A stretch of DNA of 45,851 nt, taken from positions 1-45,851 of the forward strand of contig PKWL01000071.1 of assembly GCA_003133225.1 (NCBI GenBank), read 5' to 3'. This document shows positions 18,203 through 26,363 of this stretch, one piece after another; the stretch's first letter is position 1, and each line of letters starts with the position of its first letter. The notes under the pieces were generated by a model, which saw nothing but the letters and a program-made list of their open reading frames with translations, was not told the origin of the DNA and did no database searches. Source of the stretch: Janthinobacterium sp. Lineage in GTDB: Bacteria > Pseudomonadota > Gammaproteobacteria > Burkholderiales > Burkholderiaceae_D. The position numbers and the translations under genes were made by a program.

Positions 18203-19735
18203 ATGATGGAAGCCGAACTGAAGCTGCTGGTCACATCGCACGACGCGGAAGCGCTGCGCCAACATCCGTTGCTGAAGAAATATGCGACGTCGAAACCGCA
18301 TGAGCAAAAAATGTCCGACACTTACTTCGATACGCCGGACCTCCAAATCCGGCGCTGCGACGCGGGCCTGCGCGTGCGTCGGGTGGACAACAATGATTGG
18401 GTGCAGACCTTAAAGAGTGGCGTCGATGGCGCCACGCATGGCCGGCACGAATGGGAATCGCGAGTGGCCGGGCCGGCGCCCGAGCTGCCGGTGCTGCGCC
18501 ACGTCGTCGAACACAAAAGCACTTGGGGTAGACTGTTGCGCTCCCCTTTGGTCGAGAACCGGCTGATGCCGATTTTTTCCACCCAAGTCAAGCGCATCGC
18601 TTGGGAATTGCGTTTGCCGCAAGGCGATGAAGTCGAATGCGCCCTGGAACAGGGTAATCTTGAATGCAATGGCAAGAAACTGCCGATCAGCGAAATCGAA
18701 CTGGAGTTGAAGTCGGGCAACCCGGCGCACCTGTTCGATTTCGCGCTCGCCTTGCAGCAGGATATCCCCATGCAAATCGGCATCCTAAGCAAGGCCGACC
18801 GCGGCTACGCGCTGTTCGTGCCACGCACGCCTGCTGCCGTCAAGGCGACGCCTGTGACGTTATCGAAGCGCATGACGATCGAGCAGGTGTTCCAGGCGAT
18901 TGCCCTCAATTGCATGGCGCAGATTCAAGCCAACGAGGGCGGCGTTGCCCACGCACGGGATATGGAAAGCTTGCACCAGATGCGCGTCGGGCTGCGCCGG
19001 CTGCGTTGCGCGCTCGACCTGTTCCAAAACATGCTGCAAGCGCCCCACGAATTGCGGCAGGAAATAGACTGGTTGACGACGCAATTGGGGGCGGCGCGCG
19101 ACTGGGATGTGCTGGCCAGCTCGACGCTTCCCACCGTCGCCGCAGCAGCTCCAGCCGAGGCCCGACTGGCAGAGCTTAAGGAGGCGGCCCAAGCGCAAGC
19201 CCGAGACCAGCATGAGGCGGCGGCCGCCGCCGTCAAATCCTCGCGCTATACGCGGCTGATGCTCTGTCTTACCCGTTGGGTGCACGGCTATGGCTGGCAC
19301 GTTACCATGTCGCCGCAAGAACAGACACGCTTGACGGCGCAGGTGGCAAAGTTTGCCCGCACCATGCTGATGCATCACCAACGCCGACTGCTCAAGCGAG
19401 GCGGGCAGTTGCAAGGAGCGAGCCCGGAAGTGCGCCACCGGATCCGCATCGCTGCAAAAAAAATCCGTTATGCCACCGAATTTTTCCAATCCCTGTACGC
19501 CGCCAAAAGAGTATTGCCTTATGTGACGGCGCTGTCGTTTTTACAAGATGAGCTTGGCTGGCTTAACGATGCGGCAACGGCCGATCGGCTGTTGAAACAA
19601 TTGCAAGACGATCAGACCCACCTAAATGGCAGTGCCGGCTTCGCTCGCGGCTACTTGGTGTCATGCGTGAACAACGATGACAAGAAAATGCGCAAGCTGT
19701 GGGCACAGTTCGCGCCGATGAAACTTCCCCGCTAA
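18203..19735 (+). CDS. CYTH and CHAD domain protein
   Basis: A 510-residue protein joining a CYTH domain (about residues 1-200) and a CHAD domain (about 225-505). The CYTH part begins MMEAELKLLV with the E-x-E-x-K phosphate-binding signature and continues with the YFDTPDLQIRRCDAGLRVRR stretch typical of triphosphate tunnel enzymes. The CHAD part has the two conserved basic helices, LHQMRVGLRRLRCALDLF and RIRIAAKKIRYATEFF. CYTH enzymes act on triphosphates; CHAD domains bind polyphosphate and localise to polyphosphate granules in several bacteria. Start at ATG 18203 is preceded by GAGGGG six bases upstream; the longer upstream frame starting at a TTG lacks support. It is alone on its strand, followed 69 bases later by a DUF3562 gene. 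Substrate here is not known; triphosphatase activity is inferred. Confidence 0.92.
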   Translation: MMEAELKLLVTSHDAEALRQHPLLKKYATSKPHEQKMSDTYFDTPDLQIRRCDAGLRVRRVDNNDWVQTLKSGVDGATHGRHEWESRVAGPAPELPVLRHVVEHKSTWGRLLRSPLVENRLMPIFSTQVKRIAWELRLPQGDEVECALEQGNLECNGKKLPISEIELELKSGNPAHLFDFALALQQDIPMQIGILSKADRGYALFVPRTPAAVKATPVTLSKRMTIEQVFQAIALNCMAQIQANEGGVAHARDMESLHQMRVGLRRLRCALDLFQNMLQAPHELRQEIDWLTTQLGAARDWDVLASSTLPTVAAAAPAEARLAELKEAAQAQARDQHEAAAAAVKSSRYTRLMLCLTRWVHGYGWHVTMSPQEQTRLTAQVAKFARTMLMHHQRRLLKRGGQLQGASPEVRHRIRIAAKKIRYATEFFQSLYAAKRVLPYVTALSFLQDELGWLNDAATADRLLKQLQDDQTHLNGSAGFARGYLVSCVNNDDKKMRKLWAQFAPMKLPR

Positions 19736-19804
19736 CTCGGGGCAGCGCCGGGATGTGCGCGCAATGCATGGCGTCGAAATTCATTTTAGATCGGTTGACC
19801 AATA

Positions 19805-20116
19805 ATGAACGACAGCACCAACGCGACGTCAGAGACCGATGTCTTGCTACGGCATCATTTGTATTCAAATATTAACGAGCGCAGAAGACATTTCGGCGCA
19901 ATAAAATCGATCGCAGATGAGCTGCAGCGCCCGCTTCCGGAGATTGCTCAACTGTATGAAGATATACTCGAATATCTGAGGGGACGCGCACAGGTTACCG
20001 ATTTTCTACCGATTCTTGTCTCCAAGAAGGTGCGCGAATTGTGCCGGCGGAACGTGGTTAAAAAGACATCACCCTTCGGCCAGGGCAAAGAAAATCCCCG
20101 GGAGCGGAGATTTTAA
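19805..20116 (+). CDS. DUF3562-family small protein
   Basis: A 103-residue basic protein. The middle part (HFGAIKSIADELQRPLPEIA, then LYEDILEYLRGRAQVTDFLP and ILVSKKVRELCR) matches DUF3562, a family common in Burkholderiales: a helical segment that looks like a helix-turn-helix, followed by a conserved 'V-x-D-(F/Y)-L' core. Function is unknown. The last 20 residues are lysine- and arginine-rich. It starts 69 bases after the CYTH-CHAD stop and could share its transcript. It ends beside a short direct-repeat array, with the tandem-sensor CheW gene convergent on the far side. Confidence 0.75.
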   Translation: MNDSTNATSETDVLLRHHLYSNINERRRHFGAIKSIADELQRPLPEIAQLYEDILEYLRGRAQVTDFLPILVSKKVRELCRRNVVKKTSPFGQGKENPRERRF

Positions 20117-20157
20117 TTCTAATTGGTTCTAATTTTGTTTCTAATTTTGTTTCTAAT
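20117..20157. repeat. Short direct-repeat array TTCTAATT between convergent genes
   Basis: The octamer TTCTAATT begins at 20117, 20127 and 20139, and a fourth copy at 20151 reads TTCTAATA. The last three are spaced 12 bases apart, making a near-perfect tandem of a 12-base unit. The array fills the gap between the DUF3562 stop and the convergent CheW-type gene, whose stop codon (20153-20155) lies in the last copy. Such arrays can change length by slippage. Confidence 0.75.
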
Positions 20158-22708
20158 AAAGCGCCTTGACCGCTCCGGCCGCGTTCGGTGTCATCAAGGT
20201 CTCGAATAAATTGGCGATATCGACGGATTGGATCAACAGCTGCCCGTCGTTGGCCTTGATGACTTCGCTAATCAGATTGCCATTGGCGGGGCCGGCGAAC
20301 GGGGTCGCAACGATCTGCTCCCGGTTAAATTCGCGGACTGCGTGCAGCTCGCTAACCAGCAAGCCGACGGTTTGGTCGGCGTGCTGGACGATAATGACCT
20401 GGCTGCTGCTGTTGATCACGGTTGGTTTGCCGCGGATCAAGTAACCGAGGTCGAAGACCCAGGCGAAGCGCTTGGCCCCGGATTCGCACTGCAGCGGCAA
20501 GAGACCAATGCGCTCGGTCCGCCCGCCCATCGATACGGGCGATATGTCGCAAGCCGGCATGGCTTCCAACGCGTTCTCGGCGGCCACAGCGAACAAGGCG
20601 CCATCGATGAAAAAAGTGGCGAACTCACGCCCGCCGCTGCCGTTCAAATCGGCTGCTAGCAGCCGATCGGCCCTGCAGCCAAGGCCAATTGGCTCGCGTA
20701 CCACGCCAAACCCATCGAACACCACCGCCAACACGTCTTCGCAATAGCCGTCGGAAATCTTGAATTCGCGATAGCCGCTCGACACCGTACAAGCCATTAC
20801 CGCATAATGGCCGTCATGGACCACGATGCGCGACGCGCTATTGCCGTTTGGCAGTGCCAGCAAGTCCGGGTCGATGTCGAGCCGGGTGCCGACTAAGCGC
20901 GTGGGGTCCGTGCTGGAAATGATGCGTCCCTGGCGATCCACGAACAAAGCGCTGATCGCCTCTTTGTCACCGAGTCCGCCGTGCAGCATTGCCGAAAATT
21001 CCGGCCCAGAATCGAACACGATGCCAATACCGCCCACCACCAGAGCGTCATCGTCAGGGTCGCGAATGGCCGCGTGATAAACATAGGTGGGGGCGCCCCC
21101 ATACAATCCCGTGGCGGCAAATGGCGTGACGTGATAATCCTGCTCACAATGCAAGGCCAGCACTTGCGCCAGCGTGTCCGCATCGACGCTGCTGTCGAGC
21201 ACCGGGCTGCCGTCCGCTTGTTCCGGATTGGTCATGGCGACGATTTTTCCGTTGCAGTCGTAGACAAATATCCGGGTATATACGGTGTAGAGCCGGTTAA
21301 TGTAGGCGAGAATAGCGCCGATACGCTCCACCGTTTCCCAGTCGCGCTCGGGGGCAGCTAGCGCGCCGCGAAGTTCCGGCGTCAAGGCCCACCAGCGGCA
21401 ATCGTCAGAGCGCTCGTATAGATTGCGATCGAGCAAGTCAACTAGCAAGTGCGACATGAATTCGCAGCCGCGCAGGTTGGACCCTAAAACGGTTTCATAC
21501 AAATCGCGTATCGATTGCGAAAACAACTCATTGCTGCGCGCGCCGGTTTCGCTGATTTGCTCTGAAATGGTCTTCAATTTCAACATGTCACCGCCGTGGC
21601 CGGCGGTCATCACCTGACCGTTCCAGACCACGCGCCGGATGGTTTCTGCGGCAGTCATAATTTCGTACAGGGGCGGACAAAAGGAGCGGGCATGCGACAG
21701 CAATCCATCGGCCACGTTGCTATCTAGTGTCGTCAGCGCATTGCTTCGGCCGCTGCCAAACGCGACTTCAACTGGTAGCATGACTTGCCCTTGCCAACCC
21801 GGTGGGCCCATGTATCCTTGATAGCCTTTCGCCGCGAAGGTGCGCACCAGATATTCGCGTCCGCCATAGATCGCCAAGCGCGGATGGGCATCCCGATTTA
21901 CGGGCACCGTTGCCCCAATGGAAATCCAGCGCTCGTCGGCACTTGCGATCACGCGGTTTTCGGCATCGAGCAGCAGCATATTGGAACGGTCATCGGCGTC
22001 CCGATGCGAACGAAAAATACCGAGCATTTCCTGCTCAAAATGAAAGCACAGGCAGAGCACGCCCACCACCGCACCCGTGTCCGGGTGCAGCATGCGGCGC
22101 GAGTAGATCAAGGCTTGACGTTTGCCAGGACGCAGATCACTGGCGCGAAAAGTTTCCACATAAGTGTCCGAGGCGATCGTCTGCGCGATCAAGGCATCGG
22201 TGCTGCCTTGCAGCGCGATCCCGTCTTCAATTTGCGCCAAGACCTTGCCCATCGGGTCTAGCAAGATGATTTCGTCATACACAGTGTACTTGCTGCGATA
22301 GGCCCGCAGCCGCAGGCGGATCGCATCCCGATCATGGTCTAGACCGGCGACGAACGCACACAACTCGCGATCGGTCGCGAGAAAGCCGACATCGGCCGTG
22401 CGCTCGTACAAGTTGCGTACGACGATATCGATCACGTATTGCGCCTTGCTGCCGATCTCGTCCAATACATTCGCAACTTTTTCCCGCACCAGACTTGCCA
22501 CTAGTTCCTGTTCCAGGCGGTTAAAGCCGGCGCGTGTTGCCGCCATCGTGGGCAAAATGCTTTTGGCTTCCTGCCGGCAATTCATTTTGGCCGACGCTTC
22601 AATCATGCGCCACATGAGATTTAGCTCGCGCAAGGATTGCTCACAGCGGACGACGTCGCGCATGTAGGGCAAGAAGGTATCAATTTCCAGCGTAGTGGTA
22701 AGGTCCAT
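20153..22708 (-). CDS. Soluble tandem-sensor CheW fusion protein
   Basis: An 851-residue protein with no signal peptide or membrane helix. It contains two related sensory modules: each opens with NLYER(T/S)-x-D (residues 99-106 and 429-436), followed by an ELxxxL stretch, a YTVY segment and a beta strand (EIILLDPMGKVLAQ versus RIFVYDCNGKIVAM) of Cache-like type. This indicates an internal duplication with a 330-residue period. A CheW domain closes the protein (about 690-851; EFATFFIDGALFAVAAENALEAM fold start, later IIVQHADQTVGLLVSELHAV). CheW couples receptors to CheA, so this looks like a cytoplasmic sensor that plugs straight into chemosensory arrays. No ribosome-binding site is evident before ATG 22708. 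It stands alone; its partner kinase is not adjacent. Confidence 0.82.
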   Translation of the reverse strand: MDLTTTLEIDTFLPYMRDVVRCEQSLRELNLMWRMIEASAKMNCRQEAKSILPTMAATRAGFNRLEQELVASLVREKVANVLDEIGSKAQYVIDIVVRNLYERTADVGFLATDRELCAFVAGLDHDRDAIRLRLRAYRSKYTVYDEIILLDPMGKVLAQIEDGIALQGSTDALIAQTIASDTYVETFRASDLRPGKRQALIYSRRMLHPDTGAVVGVLCLCFHFEQEMLGIFRSHRDADDRSNMLLLDAENRVIASADERWISIGATVPVNRDAHPRLAIYGGREYLVRTFAAKGYQGYMGPPGWQGQVMLPVEVAFGSGRSNALTTLDSNVADGLLSHARSFCPPLYEIMTAAETIRRVVWNGQVMTAGHGGDMLKLKTISEQISETGARSNELFSQSIRDLYETVLGSNLRGCEFMSHLLVDLLDRNLYERSDDCRWWALTPELRGALAAPERDWETVERIGAILAYINRLYTVYTRIFVYDCNGKIVAMTNPEQADGSPVLDSSVDADTLAQVLALHCEQDYHVTPFAATGLYGGAPTYVYHAAIRDPDDDALVVGGIGIVFDSGPEFSAMLHGGLGDKEAISALFVDRQGRIISSTDPTRLVGTRLDIDPDLLALPNGNSASRIVVHDGHYAVMACTVSSGYREFKISDGYCEDVLAVVFDGFGVVREPIGLGCRADRLLAADLNGSGGREFATFFIDGALFAVAAENALEAMPACDISPVSMGGRTERIGLLPLQCESGAKRFAWVFDLGYLIRGKPTVINSSSQVIIVQHADQTVGLLVSELHAVREFNREQIVATPFAGPANGNLISEVIKANDGQLLIQSVDIANLFETLMTPNAAGAVKALY

Positions 22709-23053
22709 ATTTTAATTGTTCAATAATTTGTTGACATTGCATAAAAAGTAATCTCGGCACACAGTTCATGTTTAACAATTTTTACAATACCCACCTCCCA
22801 ATTAAAAACGAACCGATGACGGCAACAGGCACGCCCCCGCACCAGTGCCAGGTTCAAGTGAGGAAAGGGATGCGCATCCGCAGGTCTTACTGCGGAAACA
22901 ATATGGCAGTTCATGCATGGCGCTGCCTCCAACTCTAGTAAATATATATCCTGTACGCAACTTTTAGGCCAGGCGATTTTAGTTTGACGCGGAGCGAAGG
23001 GGCGCTGCGGAAAACGGGCCGAAACAGTGCACGGATAGGAAAAAGAAACGCAC

Positions 23054-23076
23054 ATATTGGTGCGTCGCACCAATAT
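23054..23076. repeat. Perfect 11-bp inverted repeat, operator-like
   Basis: ATATTGGTGCG (23054-23064), a central T, and CGCACCAATAT (23066-23076) form an uninterrupted dyad. No T-run follows on either strand, so it is not a terminator; a protein-binding site is more likely. It is 345 bases upstream of the tandem-sensor CheW start on the minus strand. Confidence 0.6.
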
Positions 23077-23160
23077 CGCGCAAACCCGGAGCCGTCATTG
23101 GAACGGCTTGGGGCTGTTGCTTGCCGCCCCGTGCGAGCACCTCGTAAAGGCTCTCCATCC

Positions 23161-23186
23161 CCCCGTAAAAGCTCACCATTACGGGG
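23161..23186. repeat. Stem-loop with 8-bp perfect stem
   Basis: CCCCGTAA (23161-23168) and TTACGGGG (23179-23186) flank a 10-base loop. No T-run follows. On the minus strand the hairpin overlaps the ATG (23179) of a weak 66-residue frame, so it could hide that start if the frame is real. Confidence 0.5.
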
Positions 23187-23280
23187 CGCGCGCGGAAAAA
23201 AAACGGTTTCTATTTGCAAGTGACGGTTGCCCTTAACAACCGGGCTTGTCGCATTCGGCGCCCGTGAGCCATCCTAATGT

Positions 23281-23307
23281 GGCGGACGCGGCGGACGCGG
23301 CGGATGC
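23281..23307. repeat. Three tandem copies of GGCGGACGC
   Basis: Copies at 23281-23289 and 23290-23298 are exact and the third (23299-23307) has T for A at one site (GGCGGATGC). It lies in non-coding sequence and is short; probably a slippage product. Confidence 0.6.
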
Positions 23308-23550
23308 CGATACGCTCCTGAGCGAGCCGTGTGAATGCGCCCATGTGGCAAGCGAGAACTAGCTGGCAGCTACACCAAAAGGCGATGGTGGCCGTTGCCT
23401 TTATCCAATTGATATATCTGCTAGTCACGCGCAAAAACGGGCATCACGATCTTCATGTCGGCAACAAGAGGCGCCAAAAAAATGCACCACGGGGGATCAA
23501 AACCAAAACTAATCGGCATTGGTCTACTAAAGCGAGGTGGGCCAACATAG

Positions 23551-23570
23551 CGGCCAATGCCGGCCAATGC
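23551..23570. repeat. Tandem duplication of CGGCCAATGC
   Basis: Two exact adjacent 10-base copies at 23551-23560 and 23561-23570, in non-coding sequence upstream of the KaiC pair. No function is apparent. Confidence 0.55.
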
Positions 23571-23777
23571 CGAATACATTCACAACGACAACGGGGGCCC
23601 TTGGCGGCATTTCCCATCTCGCTCAGACGCCGGTCTTGTTTCTGATTATTTTTTTAAACAATTTTGCGCTGCGTGGTTCGACGCACGCTGGAACATGCAG
23701 CGCTGTGGAACTTACTCTTTCAATAAAATGTCGAACGTTGGACATGCTAACCATCCTAATTTATTTAGCTCGCGGAA

Positions 23778-24176
23778 ATGAATGAGTTGCGGCGACATCA
23801 GTTAATCCAAAACATTATGGCGCCGCACACGGAAAACGTTGCGAATGGCGCGATTAGTTTGTGGGAGAAGATGGCAGGCCAGCTAGTTTCGATCATCGGT
23901 GAAGTTGCTTTCGACGCACTGTACGCAAGAAGTATTGTCCGGGCACAGTCAACGTTTTCTTGGCTCGAGAACGGCTTGGATCGACAGTTCTCACCATTAA
24001 GAATAAGCCTGGATGGACAGGCGGCTGAGCAGGCCGGCGAAGCAAACAGTTTGTTACTCGTCATTTTCACCGACATCCTGGCCTCCTACATTGGAGAGGA
24101 TCTTACGGGCAACATTTTACATTCGGCTTGGAGTGACGAAGAGTCGGATGCGGCAAAGGAGTCCCAAAATGAGTAG
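23778..24176 (+). CDS. Hypothetical protein overlapping the KaiC-like gene
   Basis: A 132-residue soluble protein of unknown family. It appears helical and acidic at the C-terminus (SDEESDAAKESQNE). Its stop (24174-24176) overlaps the start of the KaiC-like gene by 8 bases, and the strong AAGGAG used by that gene lies inside its last codons, so the two are very likely translated together. The start at ATG 23778 has no spaced ribosome-binding site; a later ATG at 23817 (MAPHTENVANG) is possible. A segment, SLLLVIFTDILASYIGEDLT, could be a hydrophobic helix. Context suggests a partner or regulator of the KaiC-like ATPase; it is not KaiA or KaiB by sequence. Confidence 0.72.
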   Translation: MNELRRHQLIQNIMAPHTENVANGAISLWEKMAGQLVSIIGEVAFDALYARSIVRAQSTFSWLENGLDRQFSPLRISLDGQAAEQAGEANSLLLVIFTDILASYIGEDLTGNILHSAWSDEESDAAKESQNE

Positions 24177-25650
24177 CAAGGTCACTATTCAGCGCCTAAA
24201 AACCGGCGTGCCGGGCTTGGACGACCTGTTGGGCGGGGGGCTGCCGGAATTCTCGTTCAATCTGATTGCTGGCACCCCAGGAAGCGGAAAAACGACTCTC
24301 GCCCATCAAATCATGTTCTCGCTGGCCAGCGCGAACATGCGGGCTCTGTTTTTCACGGTGCTCGGGGAGCCGGCGTTGAAGATGCTCCGCTATCAACAGC
24401 AATTTCCATTTTTTGACCTCACTAAAGTCAATCAATCGATCCGCTACGTCAACCTCACTGCGGAGCTTATGACAGGTGATTTTGACGGCGTACTGTCGCG
24501 CATAGGCGAAGAGGTGAAGAACTATGCTCCTAGCCTTGTATTTGTCGATTCGTTTCGATCAGTCGTGCAATCAGCGACGCCGGAGGGACCGGGCTTGGCC
24601 GGGCTGCAGCATTTCGTGCAGCAACTAAGCATGCAGATGACGAGCTGGCAGGCTACAACATTTTTAATCGGTGAATATTCAACGCCGACCGAGTCAAGCG
24701 CTATCTTTACCGTCGCCGATGGCATTCTTTGGCTTTCGCAAAGTTTGCACCGCAATTCCATGGTGCGCAAGATGCAAGTAATCAAGATGCGTGGCCAATC
24801 CCAGGCCACCGGTTTACATACCTTCCGTATAGATGGTGAAGGAATTCAGATATATCCGCGCGCAATAATCAAACAAGGCACAGCAACTGAGTCGTCGATC
24901 ACGGTACCCAGCGGAGACGAACGGGTTCCCATGGGCGTCCCCGGCCTCGATGCAATGCTGGGCGGTGGCTTGCCCAGCGGATATTCAGTTCTCGTAGTCG
25001 GGCCTTCCGGTTCCGGAAAAACCATACTGGCCACCCAGTTCCTCACCGAAGGAGCGCGCAGGGGCGAACTGGGCGTGATTGCGGCGTTTGAAAAAAGCCC
25101 CAGCCAGCTGCTGAGCAATCAATTGTATCCGCTGGTCAAGGCTAAGCAAGTTGGAGTAATCGACACGCGCTCTCTCGATTTGTCGATTGATCAAATATTG
25201 CATGACATGATAAAAATGATCAATGAAATGAAAGCCAAGCGTGTCGTCATCGACTCCTTGTCCGGGTTCGATTTAGCACTGGCACCGGAGTTTAGCGAAG
25301 ATTTTCGTGGATCCCTGTACAGGATGATTGCCGAGCTAACTAGCATGGGAGTGACTATATTAATGACTTCCGAACTAGAAGACCGCTACACCGATTTGCG
25401 CTTTAGTCCGTTTGGAAGTGCTTTTCTCGCCGACGCAATTATCGTGCAACGCTATATCGAGCTTGAGGGTCAATTCAAACGGGCCCTTTCGGTTGTCAAA
25501 GTCCGCGGCAGCGAGCACGACAAGGATATCCGACTGTTCGATATTACAGATGATGGCATCGTTCTTGGCGCGACTTTGTCTCAGTATAGCGGAATCATGT
25601 CGGGCCATCCAATAGTCGAGCACGACCAATCAAAGTCAACTCCCCCCTGA
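24169..25650 (+). CDS. KaiC-like double RecA ATPase
   Basis: A 493-residue protein with two tandem KaiC/RecA domains. The first has Walker A GTPGSGKT at 35-42 and Walker B LVFVDSF near 123-129; the second has GPSGSGKT at 278-285 and RVVIDSL further on. Both repeats open with the KaiC pattern GVPGLDDLLGGGLP / GVPGLDAMLGGGLP. Cyanobacterial KaiC uses paired catalytic glutamates; here the corresponding sites read LGEPAL (Glu67) and FEKSP (Glu308), one acidic residue each. The ATG at 24169 is chosen since AAAGGAG precedes it by 6 bases. KaiC homologues outside cyanobacteria often take part in stress or signalling and need not form a clock; no kaiA or kaiB is present in the window. It overlaps the upstream small gene. 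I would not name it kaiC on this evidence. Confidence 0.93.
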   Translation: MSSKVTIQRLKTGVPGLDDLLGGGLPEFSFNLIAGTPGSGKTTLAHQIMFSLASANMRALFFTVLGEPALKMLRYQQQFPFFDLTKVNQSIRYVNLTAELMTGDFDGVLSRIGEEVKNYAPSLVFVDSFRSVVQSATPEGPGLAGLQHFVQQLSMQMTSWQATTFLIGEYSTPTESSAIFTVADGILWLSQSLHRNSMVRKMQVIKMRGQSQATGLHTFRIDGEGIQIYPRAIIKQGTATESSITVPSGDERVPMGVPGLDAMLGGGLPSGYSVLVVGPSGSGKTILATQFLTEGARRGELGVIAAFEKSPSQLLSNQLYPLVKAKQVGVIDTRSLDLSIDQILHDMIKMINEMKAKRVVIDSLSGFDLALAPEFSEDFRGSLYRMIAELTSMGVTILMTSELEDRYTDLRFSPFGSAFLADAIIVQRYIELEGQFKRALSVVKVRGSEHDKDIRLFDITDDGIVLGATLSQYSGIMSGHPIVEHDQSKSTPP

Positions 25651-26168
25651 TTCCACACGAGGCCGGCGCCTTGAAAATCGCCGGGCCATGATAATAAAGG
25701 GACCCTGCGATAGCGGTCAGTGCCGGGAACACTGCCACACCATAGTTTTTTGCACCTCTTCTCCTGGGCCGAATTCAAGCCTGTCATACGGCTTTAGAGA
25801 TCCTGCCTGTCAACGCTGCGGCGAAGCACTTCACACGAAAACCGATTAAGCAATTGCTGTGCGGCGAAGGTACATGGTGCGCTCGGCTCAGTGGCATACG
25901 GGCGTTAGGCTGCTGCGCGGCCCGCTGATGCGGAGGCTTGTGACTGCGCGCAAGTTCTTATTCCATTTCAACATTACCCGCTCATCAGATAAGACTTTTT
26001 AGCTTGCCAAGGAGGTGTAATATGTAACTAATACAACTCTTCCGCCAATAAAGATGACATTATGATGGGAGGCAAGGGTATCCGAACAAGAGATCGAGGC
26101 GATGATGAAGAGCGCGTATAAACAATGTCGCCCCACGCACAAACCATGACGGCAGGGGGAAAGACAAA
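25651..26168. other. Intergenic region with a start-stop element
   Basis: About 520 bases after the KaiC-like gene. At 26009-26017 there is a strong AAGGAGGTG followed by ATG-TAA at 26022-26027, a start codon directly followed by stop. Further on, GGGAGG (26067-26072) precedes an open frame reading VSEQEIEAMMKSAYKQCRPT (from GTA at 26078 to TGA near 26149) that lacks a proper start; it could be a small gene whose start has mutated. No terminator was recognised after the KaiC-like gene. Confidence 0.4.
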
Positions 26169-26363
26169 ATGAAGCAAGCGCAAATAATGGGCAATGTCAA
26201 GATGAATATTGAAGTTCGCATTGAAGCCGACGACGAGAGTGCAGCGCGGCACTACGCCGCTACCCACGGCATCGACGTGAGCAATGCGAAATGGGCTTCG
26301 AATGGTGTCGGCAAAAACGGCAGACTATATACCGCCAGTACGACGCATTTCGGCACGGTTTAG
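26169..26363 (+). CDS. Small hypothetical protein
   Basis: A 64-residue frame starting MKQAQIMGNVKMNIEVRIEA. A purine-rich AGGGGGAAAG sits about 6 bases before ATG 26169, a good ribosome-binding site. The sequence has an EVRIEADDESAARHYAAT strand-helix pattern and looks coding, but I know no family for it. No close neighbour on its strand; the histidine kinase gene begins 700 bases later. Confidence 0.5.
   Translation: MKQAQIMGNVKMNIEVRIEADDESAARHYAATHGIDVSNAKWASNGVGKNGRLYTASTTHFGTV

Larger units (their letters stand above)
22709..23777. other. Long intergenic region with several small repeats
   Basis: About 1070 bases without a convincing gene. It holds a perfect 23-base palindrome (23054-23076), an 8-bp hairpin (23161-23186) and two tandem repeats (23281-23307 and 23551-23570). 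A minus-strand frame of 66 residues (22979-23179, starting MVSFYGGMESLYEVLARGG) has plausible codon use but no ribosome-binding site and no recognised family. A plus-strand frame of 74 residues (23557-23781) ends with ATGA overlapping the start of the next gene, which could mean translational coupling, but its sequence is not family-like. I take both as possible remnants. Confidence 0.4.

Noticed and set aside
22720..23073. A 117-residue minus-strand frame upstream of the CheW fusion gene
   Set aside because: Composition is Cys/Arg/His-rich without pattern, it runs across the palindrome, and no start context is seen.
24169..25650. A circadian clock operon
   Set aside because: Only a KaiC-like protein is present. 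KaiA and KaiB are missing, and such homologues are widespread in non-rhythmic bacteria.
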